Positions 36,413-48,400 of a DNA stretch of 64,000 nt are shown one piece after another (position 1 is the stretch's first letter; each line of letters opens with the position of its first letter). A program made the translations under genes and the position numbers. Source of the stretch: Pteria penguin (Eukaryota > Mollusca > Bivalvia > Pterioida > Pteriidae); contig CM068585.1 of NCBI GenBank assembly GCA_035048485.1, forward strand, positions 2,163,001 to 2,227,000. Reading direction: 5' to 3'. The notes beneath the pieces were generated by a model, which did no database searches, was not told the origin of the DNA, and was given only the letters and a program-made list of their open reading frames with translations.

Positions 36413-37712
36413 TATGGCATCAAGACCCACAAATTCACATGGTATCAAGACCGCCATAAAGTCACATAATATCAAGACATCAAGACCCATAAAGTCACAT
36501 GGCATCAAGACATCAAGACCCATAAAGTCACATGGCACCAAGACCCATAATGTCACATGGCATAAAGAAGCATAAAGTCACATGGCATCAAGTCCCATAA
36601 AGTCACATGTCATCAAGACATCAAGACTCATAAAGGCACATGACATCAAGACCCATAAAGTCACATGACATCAAGACCCACAAAGTCACATGGCATCAAG
36701 ACCCATAAAGTCACATGGCATCAAGACCCATAAAGTCACATGGCATCAGACCCATAAAGTCACACTACATCAAGACCCATAAAGTCATATGGCATCAAGA
36801 CCATAAAGTCACATGGCATCAGACCCATAAAGTAGCACGGCATCAGACCCATAAAGTCACATGGGATCAGACCCATAAAGTCACATGTCATCAAGACCCA
36901 TAGAGACACATGGCATCAAGACCTATAAAGTCACATGGCATCAAGACCCATAAAGTCACACGGCATCAGACCCGTAAAGTCACATGACATCAAGACCCAT
37001 ACAGTCACATGGCATCAGACCCATAAAGTCACACGTCATCAAGACCCATAAAGTAACATGGCATCAAGACCCATAAAGTCACACGGCATCAAGACCCATA
37101 AAGTCACATGGCATCAAGACCCCTAAAAACACGGCATCAGACCCATAAAGTCACATGGCATCATAGCCATAAAGTCACATGGCATCAAGACATCAAGACC
37201 CATAAAGTCACATGGCACCAAGATCCATAAAGTCACATGGCATCAGACCCATAATGTTTCATGGCATCAGACCCATAAAGTCACAAAGCATCAAAACCCA
37301 TAAAGTCACATGGCATCAAGATCCATAAAGTCACATGGCATCAGACCCATAAAGTAACATGGCATCAAGACCCATAAAGTCACACGACATCAAGACCCAT
37401 AAAGTCATACGGCATCAAGACCATTAAGTCACATGGCATCAAGACCCATAAAGTCACATAGTATCAAGACTCATAAAGTCACATGGCATCAAGACCCATA
37501 AAGTCGCATGGCATCAAGACCCATAAAGTCACATGGCATCAAGACCCATAAAGTCACATGGCATCAGACCCATAAAGTCACATGGCATCAAGACCCATAA
37601 AGTCACATAGCATCAGACCCATAAAGTCACATGGTATCAGACACATAAAGTCACATGGCATCAGACCCATAAAGTCACATGGTATTAGACCCATAAAGTC
37701 ACATTTTGTTTC
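36413..37712. repeat. 24/25-bp minisatellite, about 52 copies
   Basis: Two interleaved unit lengths are visible: CATCAAGACCCATAAAGTCA-CATGG (25 bp) and the one-base-shorter CATCAGACCCATAAAGTCAC-ATGG (24 bp). Occasional longer units insert CATCAAGA twice (36471-36520, 36614-36630, 37185-37200). Frames across it change with each 24/25 switch. Confidence 0.97.
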
Positions 37713-38105
37713 TGTTGACCAGTGGGCGCTCCGTGTAAGAGATTGCATAATTCGAACCTTATGAGTGACAGACTGGATTCTGAGGAAGAGCGCTTGGTTT
37801 GCCGCAAAGACGACAAGGTTTTGATTTTTGTAATACGCCGTTATGTTTCTTTGCTGGAAAGACTCAAAAACTGTTTCAAGCCATGTAAATTCCACACGCT
37901 ATTGGAGCTTCAGTCGTGGTCCTAACATAAGATTAAGGGCCTTGGCGGGTAAATGCAGCATTAGAACACTCTGTATCTTCACCTAGGCTCGTATCCTGAA
38001 GGGAATAATCATAAGGGTCAGCCAATGTCCTTGTAGGTGGCCGGGGGTTTTCTTTGAGTCATTAGCTTCTCTTCCCTAAATAGTGACCGCTACCATGTTG
38101 GTGTT
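37713..38105. other. Spacer with short unsupported frame
   Basis: A plus-strand frame of about 54 codons from the ATG at 37762 begins MSDRLDSEEERLVCRKDDK and ends at 37925. It has no splice or family support and I do not annotate it as a gene. Confidence 0.3.
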
Positions 38106-38405
38106 ACAATCCAGCGTGGACTTTGGAAAGGCACTTTTCATTATGACTGTATCCACAAAGTGTGGACTATGGGAAGGCGGTTTCCATTAGGATTGTATTT
38201 GATTCCACTAAGTGTGGACTGTAGAAAGACGATGTCCATTAGGACTTTTTTGATTCCACAAAGTTTGGACTGTGGGAAGACGGTTTCTATTAAGACTATT
38301 TGATTCCACGAAGAGTGGAATGGCGATTTCCATTAGAACTATTTGATTCCACGAAGTGTGGACTGTGGAATGGCGGTTTCCATTAGGACTGTATTTGATT
38401 CCGTC
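38106..38405. repeat. ~50-bp tandem repeat, about 6 copies
   Basis: Copies contain TTTGATTCCACRAAGTGTGG, ACTGTGGAAWGGCGGTTTCC and ATTAGGACT. Spacing is irregular (45-55 bp). Confidence 0.8.
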
Positions 38406-38584
38406 TAAATTTTAGCACAATGCATCAGACAGGTGCTGCCACCATATGGAGTGACGTAAAACAAAAACAAACGGAATTAATGGTGTTCTGTCAGTCAGAG
38501 GAGATAGTAAAAAGCAAGGCATTGTGCCGTGCTGAAGTTTACACGTATGGTGACTCGGATGATAAATCCATCAAGCGGGTGCCG

Positions 38585-39180
38585 TCACTGCCATAAAGGT
38601 TTCTAATGCCGTCATGATCATTAAGGTTTCTAATACCATCACTGTCATAAAGGCTTCTAATGCCATCACTGCCATAAAGGTTTCTAATGCCGTCATGGTC
38701 ATTAAGGTTTCAAATACTATCACTGTCATAAAGGCTTCTAATGCCATCACTGTCATAAAGATTTCTAATGCCATCACTGTCATTAAGGTTTCTAATGCCA
38801 TCACTGTCATTAAGGTTCCTAATGCCGTCACTGTTATTAAGGTTTCCAATGCTGTCACTGTAATTAAGGTTTCTAATGCTGTCATGGTGATTAAGGTTTC
38901 TAATGCCGTCACTGTCATTAAGGTTTCTAATGCCGTCACTGTCAATAAGGTCTCTAATACCGTCACTGCCGTAGAGGCTTCTAATGCCGTCACTGTCATT
39001 AAGGTTTCTAATACCGTCACTGTCATAAAGGCTTCTAATGTCCTCACTGTCATAAAGGTTTCTAATGCCGTCACTGTCGTAAAGACTTCTAATGCCGTCA
39101 TTGTCATAAAGGTTTCTTATGCCGTCACTATCGTAAATATTTTTAATGCCGTCACTGTCATTAAGGTTTCTAATATTATG
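38585..39180. repeat. 27-bp minisatellite, about 22 copies, open on both strands
   Basis: The unit is GGTTTCTAATGCCGTCACTG-TCATTAA. As 27 equals nine codons, the plus frame reads VSNAVTVIK units (38614-39198) and the minus frame reads LETLMTVTA units (39107-38571). Both being open is a property of the unit. There is no flanking exon signal. Confidence 0.95.
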
Positions 39181-40020
39181 ACATACAACGAGAAATGATC
39201 TTAGGATTGACTCGACCTAGCGTAAACTAAGCAATACACGAGAGGTAAAGGGGGAGGGAGGGAATTAAATAGTTATGTCGGACTGTGAGTAGACATTATG
39301 GTGATATGGTCATTGTAAGAATTAACTATAAGACCAGGAAGTCATAACAATAGTATACATGACGAATCCATCTGAGAACTATCACATGCAGTTTGGACAG
39401 ATGGAGTCTGGGTCACTCATTGACAAAAACCAAATCGTTTTATATACCCCCCCCTCCGTTTTCAATGCGCTTTCATGATCAATAATTTCATGCATTATAT
39501 GTTTTGGAAGACATTCGAATATAAAATGCCACCTCCATAACGTCAAAATGTCCTTATTTTATTATTACAAGACCATGACGTCGTGTGGCGTTTATCCGCA
39601 ATGCAAGCGACGCCAAGCATCTATAATTACAAACAGTTAAAAAATTCAAAATATCATATTCACTTTCTATGTAGTACATTCCCCAGCAACTTGCCCTCAT
39701 AATGTGAGGGGTTCGAAATAACGTCTCTCCGTCCCATTTCCACGCTTCCTCCAACACGTACTATCACACAAAGAAAGATAACCCCAAGAAAAAAGTATAT
39801 CAAAACCATGTCATTGATGATTCCGAAAATGAAATCACTCTACCGATTTTAATAAAAAATCTCTCTTACCAATCTTAATATTATTTATGTTTAATGGAAA
39901 TGGAAACTTCATTTAAAAATCCATATCAGCTTCCTTCACATGTTTATTAATCACAGATCTCTGATAAAGCACAGGAAACCCGCGGAGCTGAGATGGCGAT
40001 AATCTTTATCGCTTCTACGC
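39181..40020. other. Spacer, no gene recognised
   Basis: Unique AT-rich sequence. The minus-strand frame at 39554-39757 is unsupported. Confidence 0.35.
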
Positions 40021-40021
40021 A

Positions 40022-40268
40022 TACTCAGTCCAAATCCTGCTTCATACCCAATAAATGACTCAGTCCAAATCCTGCTTCATACCCAATAAATGACTCAGTC
40101 CAAATTCTGCTTCATACCCAATAAATGACTCAGTCCAAATCCTGCTTCATACCCAATAAATGACTCAGTCCAAATCCTGCTTCATACTCAATAAATGACT
40201 TAGTCCAAATCCTGCTTCATACCCAATAAATGACTCAGTCCAAATCCTGCTTCATACCCAATAAATGA
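40022..40268. repeat. 35-bp minisatellite, 7 copies
   Basis: The unit is ATGACTCAGTCCAAATCCTG followed by CTTCATACCCAATAA. Copies are nearly identical. Confidence 0.97.
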
Positions 40269-40742
40269 TTAGTTACTTGATTTTGGGACAATTAAGGAAA
40301 CTGTACGTATTGTAGAATTAGGTTGTATATTATTAATTTTGTAGATAACTTCCTTGATGTATTGATGATAGTGCCTCCAGTATTTTATCTTAAAGAGGCT
40401 CTGTTCCATAAATAGGTATACGTTTTTTTTGTTATATAGTAACTATTGCTTACAATCTGTATACTTCATTATATTTTAATCTAAATTGATATACATGTAT
40501 TACATTAATATATGGTAAGTGTAAATAGAAAAGTAAATCAAGGGAATTAACTCTTACATTGTAGCTCAATGTTAGTGAAATATTGTTTGACATTGTGAAA
40601 TATATTATATTGATGTGATTTGAATTTGAAATTCACATAATGCATGTATTTATTATTAATACTATTTATTTATAGGGTCGAAATCTCTATATGCATGAAA
40701 TAAATACGACAAACCCGACAGGATATCTTATCTGATTAAAAC

Positions 40743-40835
40743 ATAACTAAGTCCTGTCACATAACTAAGTCCTGTCACATAACTAAGTCCTGTCACATAA
40801 CTAAGTCCTGTCACATAACTAAGTCCTGTCACATT
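40743..40835. repeat. 18-bp tandem repeat, 5 copies
   Basis: The unit is AACTAAGTCCTGTCACAT in perfect copies. Confidence 0.97.
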
Positions 40836-41592
40836 AATATTATTTATGTTTCACGAAAATGGATGCTTCATTTAAAATCCATATCGCATCATTTTCTGTC
40901 CATAATCTAAAACTAGAAATCGTAGGGAAAGAATGTATCAACTAATTTGTCACCCTTTTTTACTATCGCATTTTGGTCTGGAAGCATTCGTGTTTGGATG
41001 CTTCCGCGATCTTTTGGCTCACGTGACCTAATAAAAATAAAAGACGTTTTTTTTTTTCATACTATACTTTAATTCTGATCATCTAGAGGCTATTGAAAAT
41101 AACGTAACATTGTATAATCAGAGAGGTTCCGTAATTTTTGTAAAATCATAAAGTTCTAAAACTTAACAAAAATCATCTAGTGTATAAGTTTTATGGACTA
41201 ATAAAAGCACTTGATAATGACTGAGAAGTGTTCCTTCAGGCCGGGATGTGATCGGGTCCGGACCAATCAGAGACACGCTTTAATCCTGACCCATGGCTCA
41301 CGGAAAGTTTGGGCAGAGTTGTGCGTGCGCGATCAGTCATTCGAAGTGTAGGGAAATTTCTGCCGTTATTCGTACAGTTCTCCTCTGTTTTTTCTCCATC
41401 TACAAATATCAATACATCTTCATACACAGTTTGAGCACAATACAATACATCTGAACACTTCCTCCTGGTAACATCTATAAATCAAAATCAAAATCGTGAA
41501 AAAGAGAGAAATCATGTGGCCAAAATTACGAAAAAAAAAATAAACATGCTTCATATTTTGGTGATTTAAGACAATTCGTGAATTAAAATAAT

Positions 41593-41598
41593 TTTATT
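41593..41598 (-). terminator. Candidate poly(A) signal of gene B
   Basis: The first AATAAA on the minus strand downstream of the gene B stop codon, about 445 nt past it. No other canonical hexamer was found closer. Confidence 0.4.
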
Positions 41599-42040
41599 AA
41601 ATTTTACTGAGTGGTGCTTAAAGGAAAGTGCGTGACATGGTTTGAAAGAAAAACAAAAAAAAATAAAAAAGATATGATAAAATTTAAAAATGCAACAATA
41701 TACAAATGACAATCTGAGATTAAAGCATCAGTGTTAATATCCTTCCCTATAAATATATCACAGTCGAGCATACACAGGCGAACACTCCAAAACCTAGCCT
41801 AAACTTTATATTGCAGCAAACTATTCAGTACCCCACATAGCATACTATAACTATACACTGAGAATATTTATATCTAAAATTTTGAGAAAAAAATTCAGTA
41901 CATAAAAACATTTATCCAAAATATATATATTTTCGTTAAAGAAGATGTATTTTCTTGGAGTAAGCAATTGCACAAGTACAAGTTAGTCTTTTATAATACT
42001 GGTGAAAATTTCAGAGTAAATAAATAGCAAATGTAATAAT

Positions 42041-42498
42041 CTAACTCAAATTAAACCCTGGCGAATACACATTTATAGGTAATGACTCAGGAGTATATGG
42101 TGGCTTTGGCGCATGCGCTGGCACGCTAAACTCAAAATTCGAGACTGGCGTGCTTGGCGTTCTAGCACTTTTCCTAGGCGTCGGACTAACATTATGAAAT
42201 TGCGTGACTGGCGTCGCTGCAGGCGTCCTTGACCCCTTTCTGGGAATCTCTGGATACTGTCCCCGTGGCTTGTTTACACTTATGTGTTTGTCTTGAGTTA
42301 GACGTAGTACAGGTGGTTTTGAGTCATTATTGATAGTGCTGGGAGTGACCGGAGGTTTGTAACTACGAAATGAGGAGGGTGTGCTAACGGGGGGAACTTC
42401 CGATTTCTGTGACATGCGTGAGGAAGGACGCATATGAGGAGGGTGCGGGGCACCCTCGTTTGGATATGCATCCAGTAACTTTCCAACTACATCTTTTT
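42041..42498 (-). CDS. Gene B exon 8, terminal (residues 332-483 and stop)
   Basis: Acceptor TTTCTTTTTGTTGCAG|AAAAAG, ending at TAG (42043-42041), 458 nt. It encodes a Pro/Ser/Thr-rich tail with repeated TPxxP-like elements (RTPSTPVSNFEF, PKPPYTPES). Confidence 0.92.
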
Positions 42499-45400
42499 CT
42501 GCAACAAAAAGAAATAAAGCAAAATAGTAGAAACAACCACACTGCACAAATCACAGCAGCACTCAAGCAATCAGACAAATGAAAGATGCACGAATAGACA
42601 GCAAATGTAATTTCAGGGGCAGATCTATCTGGTTTCGAATAAATGTTAAGTCGAAAGGGAAGTGGCAACCCTAGTGACTCCCTTCGTGACCCGCCAATGA
42701 ATTCTCTCAAGGCAGTCTCTACAAGGAATTTACCGATAATATGGTTTATTTGAATGCGTATGCGGTGTATTAAATTAGTAATGTCTATATCTTCTTACAC
42801 TTATTACTTACACATGAACATTTAAATACAGATCGACAGAATCTGTATAATACTTTTACTGTGTAGCAGTTGTGCCTTTAGACTTAAAGGATCAATCCAT
42901 ACGAGAAAAGTCGGCACCCAAGTCATTATTAGGACCTCGGTCTGGTCGTCGTGATCCCTTCGTAGAAATCTGTATCCGATACTTTATCTCATCACTTTAC
43001 AGGACTGACAGGACTATCTTTACAGGATTGACTGGACTATCTTTCATATTTCATATCCCTGTTCTTTGCCATTTACAAGATAACAATATAAATTATTAGT
43101 AAAATCGATTAATAGGAAAATGCACTGATAGGCCGAGATCCGAGTTGTCAAAGTATTTTATATAAAAGACTCCTGCTGATTGGATATAATTTACAAGAAA
43201 CGGTCTTCTGTATAAAAGACTCCCGCTGATTGGATATAATTTACGAGAAACGATGTCTTACTAAGACAGCATATATCTATGTTCCATCGATTGATTTAGG
43301 GACTAGTTTGACTTTCCTGATATTACTTTGGACACAGTATATTATACCCGGAGTCATAGCATACATATTAGATCTAAAGTTTGAAATCATGAAAAAGATA
43401 AACCTTGGCATTTTAAAGGGGATAATGTGATAGGTATATCGTGTTACATTACATTTGCTGCCTCTTCAAATAAAACGAAAGGGAATGTGTAGGGACAATG
43501 ATCATGCAGATGGGATACCATGCTAGTATAGTTACTGATATTAAAGTAAAAAAACTGTCCAATGTAACCCGTTAGAAGCATACAATGTAATTATACAAAT
43601 ATAATACCATTGTCTGTATCTATGGGTGGTAAGGTCATCCTCAAGCATTCTCTACCTAAATCACATGGTCAGACATATATACACATAGTATGTAATGGTA
43701 CTTCCACGAGGCAGATAGCGCTTCAATAACTAGAGTATAAAGTACGGGCTCTTTAGTGAAATATGCTCACACTTCAATAAAAGGAAACCTCCATGACGAA
43801 GTGTGATCACCTTTCAAAGACTGCTGCTCTTTAATCAAATGTATTCATTTTTGAATGAAGTGGAAATTCTCGACTTTATACTTATTAACAGGAGCAAAGG
43901 TGTGGGTTGTTTTAAGTGTGGTTCCACGTATGGAAGGTTTGATGAAATGTGGTACAATGTATGGGTTGTTTGATGAAGTATGGTACAATATATGGGCTGT
44001 TCTGTGAAGTGTGGTGCAGTGTCTGGGGTGTTTTGTGAAGTGTGGTGCAGTGTCTGGGGTGTTTGGTGAAGTGTGGTGCAGTGTCTGGGGTGTTTGGTGA
44101 AGTGTGGTGCAATGTATAGGCTGTTTTGTGAAGTGTGGTACAATATATGGGCTGCCTGGTGAAGTGTTGAACAATGTATATGTATGGTGTGTTTGGTGAG
44201 GTGTGGTACAATGTATGGTGTGTTTGGTGAGGTGTGGTATAAAGTATGGGCTGTTTGGTGAGGTGTGGTACAATGTATGGTCTGTTTGGTGAGGTGTGGT
44301 ACAAAGTATGGGCTGTTTGGTGAGGTGTGGTACAAAGTATGGACTGTTTGGTGAGGTGTGGTACAAAGTATGGGCTGTTTGGTGAGGCGTGGTACAAAGT
44401 ACACGTATGGACTGTTTGGTGAAGTGTGGTACAATGTATGGTCTGTTTGGTGAAGTGTTGTACAATGTATGGTCTGTTTGGTGAAGTGTGGTACAATGTA
44501 TGCGCTGTTTGATGAGGTGTGGTACAAAGTATGGTCTGTTTTGTGAAGTGTGGTACAAAGTATGGTCTGTTTTGTGAAGTGTGGTACAATGTATGGGCTG
44601 TTTGGTGAAGTGTGGTACAATGTATGCGCTGAAGTATGTATAGTTTTTAATACGAAGTGAATATTATTGGTGAAAATTATCCACAATGACAAAAAACTAA
44701 AACTTTTTGGTGAAATGAATAAAATAAAACATGATGACAAATGTTTGGTGATATGTATTCATTTTAAACTTTATGAAAAGTAAAGTTTTGGAAAAAATGA
44801 AGTCATCCTTTAATGAAATGATCCTCTAGGATAAATTACTGCTTTGCTTTATTAAGTAGTAGCACTTTTAAAGAATATATGCATAATCTCAAGTAAAGTA
44901 AGACCGCTTTACAGAAAAGGTATTCAGATTTAAAAAACGAAATGATCATAGCTCTTTTGTGAAAATGTAGTCATCCATAAACAGTGAAGCAGGAACTCTT
45001 TGGTGACACTGCAGTCAAGTAAAAGTTCTTTAAATCTTGAAAAAAAAAGAGAAAAGCGAGTCATGACTCTTCTTTTCGGAATGACTTCTTTCGTGAACAT
45101 CTAGCAAGAACACTTTCTATTACTAAGGCCACACTTTTTGTGCTTACCTTCTCCAGAAGCTTTCTCGTAATACTTTCGGAGCGCCTCGGCACCTAGTTTG
45201 CGTCCGATGTCCCGAATTTGTTGCACCACACTGGGACCATTATCGTTATAGTGACGGTCATACGTGGTTCTTTGCTTGATGTGGTTGTATCTTGCTGAAG
45301 CCGTGGGAACTGAAAGAGCAACATGCACTTTACAATAAGCCATGTACTGCATATAAGTTGTACTGCATATGGCATGCGCCACTTATTCCCTGATGATGAT

Positions 45401-48400
45401 TTTGATAAAAAATGAAGTTGTATCTACATCAAACATGTATGATAAAATGACCTTAATTTTGTGTGAAGACGGAGTTTCCCGAGAGGAGCATGGTTTGATT
45501 ACCGTTACTTCGGTTTATTTAAACAAATTAACATCAGAAACATCCCTGTTCAATATATCATTGTCGTTAGGCAGCGATGTTTGGAAGCTATGATGTCGAT
45601 TTGCAAAAGAAAATCTTCCATCCATGTCAAAACCAAAGGACAGACGTAGCTTACTTAGGTTGTACATCTGTCATGAAACTATAGGAACTTGTACACTTAA
45701 TAGTACTTGTGCCCGTGACCGCGTACTGTTTCTTGGTTTTACTACCGTATCTATTGGTTTATACACTTACTTGTGCCCGTGACCGCGTAGTGTGTCTTGG
45801 TGTTACTACGGCATCTATTGGTTTATACACTTACTTGTGCCCGTGACCGCGTAGTGTTTCTCGGTGTTACTACCGTATCTATTGGTTTGTACACTTACTT
45901 GTGCCCGTGACCGCGTAGTGTTTCTTGACGTTACTACGGCATCTATTGGTTTGTACACTTACTTGTGCCCGTGACCGCGTAGTGTTTCTTGACGTTACTA
46001 CCGCATCTATTGGTTTGTACACTTACTTGTGCCCGTGACCGCGTAGTGTTTCTTGACGTTACTACCGCATCTATTGGTTGGCACACTTACTTGTGCCGTG
46101 ACCGCGTAGTGTTTCTTGGTGTTACTACCGTATCTATTGGTTTGTACACTTACTTGTGCCCGTGACCGCGTAGTGTTTCTTGGTGTTACTACCGTATCTA
46201 TTGGTTTATACACTTACTTGTGCCCGTGACCGCGTAGTGTTTCTTGGTGTTACTACCGTATCTATTGGTTTGTACACTTACTTGTGCCGTGACCGCGTAG
46301 TGTTTCTTGGTGTTACTACCGTATCTATTGGTTTGTACACTTACTTGTGCCCGTGACCGCGTAGTGTTTCTTGGTGTTACTACCGTATCTATTGGTTTAT
46401 ACACTTACTTGTGCCCGTGACCGCGTAGTGTTTCTTGACGTTACTACGGCATCTATTGGTTTGTACACTTACTTGTGCCCGTGACCGCGTAGTGTTTCTT
46501 GACGTTACTACCGCATCTATTGGTTGGCACACTTACTTGTGCCGTGACCGCGTAGTGTTTCTTGGTGTTACTACTGTATCTATTGGTTTGTACACTTACT
46601 TGTGCTCGTGACCGCGTAGTGTTTCTTGGTGTTACTACCGTATCTATTGGTTTGTACACTTACTTGTGCCCGTGACCGCGTAGTGTTTCTTGGTGTTACT
46701 ACGGTATCTATTGGTTTATACAATTACTTGTGCCCGTGACCGCGTACTGTTTCTTGTTATAACTGCCGTATGAATTGGTTTGTACACTTACTTGTGCCCG
46801 TGACAGCGTACTGTTTTTTGGTATTACTACCGTATCTATTGGTTGGCAACCTGAGCTCTGTTTGCTGGTTTGGTTTCTGGTAGGAATACCGAGCCACGGA
46901 GTCCAGAGTGTATGGTATATCCGATTTCCAGTCTGGCGGAAGATTGTATGCTGACTTCACTTCAAAACCTTTATGCGAAATGAATGCAATATCTTAATTA
47001 TACATGAATGCACTCTTTGATGATAATAAGATGCAAAATGAATATAAACAGTTCTACCGAACAGACTATAAAACACATGCTCTTCATATAGTAGTTGCAT
47101 GTGATATGGACAATTTTCTTTACATTATATGACCACCTATATACATAGTGGTGGATTATTGTTCAATAATAGTAAGCAGAAAATTGGCAAGATGGATTTA
47201 TCTAAGATGAAGTAACATTGCATGACAATCATGTCAAGTATATCCTAATGGAACCAGATAGTTTTTAGTTTTATTTTTATCATCCCTCATAAAGTGATTT
47301 TACCGGATTTATTCAAACTACAATGCCCTCTAAATATTCTCTTCATATACTGGTCTGAAATATAACAAATATATAGCCACGAGTAATGTCCGGAGGGAGT
47401 TGATACCAAGAAGTTTTTATAGAAATGTTTCAGCTGTTCCGCTTTCTCTCTAAGTCAGTCTTGTAACAATATACATGTAACTGTTTGCTGCTATACCCTC
47501 TTTTGTTTATCATTACGCTTCTCTTGAAAACACGAGTTATCTTCCTTATACAATCGTTCAAAATGTAGATTAAAAAAATTCATAGTATGAAATAATAAAT
47601 AAATAAATACATATATGAATAGATAGATAAATAAATAAATACAAAGGAGTCTAGAGAAACCAACTCTCAAATAAGTCATTGATTCCCCCCCCCCCCCCCC
47701 AATAACTTATTATGAAATAATATGAGAGCATTACCTTGAGGAATTCCCAGATAATCTGTTTGATAGGTTGTGGAACATAATCGCTTATGGACTTGATTAA
47801 TCATGTCGTCTGTGAGTTCCTCGGACCATGGACTCTTCTGGTCTTCTGGTAGGGACTTGGACGGAAACCTCCACACCATGAACGACTGCAGTAAAAGTAT
47901 AACGTGTAATACCTCACTAGTGCTATATAAGGGGCACGCCATGTAAAGATTGATTGATTAATTTTTGTTTAACGTCACACCACGAATATTTCACGTATAT
48001 GGTGACGGCATCTGCCTGATGCGGGGCATACAAATTTTGACCTTTGCAACGGACCCACCCGAAGCAGTGAGGCCGGGATCTTTAACGTGCCATGCATACC
48101 ACGACACGGGGCCTCGGTTTTTACTGTCTCATCCGAAAAACAGGACACCGGCATGACCAGAGCGGGACTCGAACCCCGGCCTCCCGATCAGGAGGCCAGC
48201 GCGATACCACTAGGCCACGCCAGCTTCGCCATGTAAAGTGACAGGCGCGGATTCAGGAATTGTGAGGAAGGAATCCACCCAGACACATTCTCAAAGGATG
48301 TTCAGCCTTGCTGCGGAATTTAAGTATACCCTATTTTACAGAAAGGAGAGCTAAGAGATAAAGATTTAGGCCTATGGCACAGCAGGACTTTGGTTCGACC

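Noticed and set aside
41236..41445. Minus-strand 69-codon frame downstream of gene B
   Set aside because: It lies past the probable poly(A) signal, with no acceptor or recognisable protein. Not annotated.
43835..44740. Three overlapping minus-strand frames of 225-301 codons (His/Thr/Pro-rich)
   Set aside because: They lie wholly over a 31-bp tandem repeat that is open in every frame, and the region is intron 7 of gene B.
46007..46659. Repeated 68-codon frames (TNRYGSNTKKHYAVTG)
   Set aside because: They are not separate genes. They are intronic copies of the end of gene B exon 6 and are reported as such.
47965..48156. Plus-strand 63-codon frame
   Set aside because: It lies inside a SINE inserted with an 11-bp target duplication.
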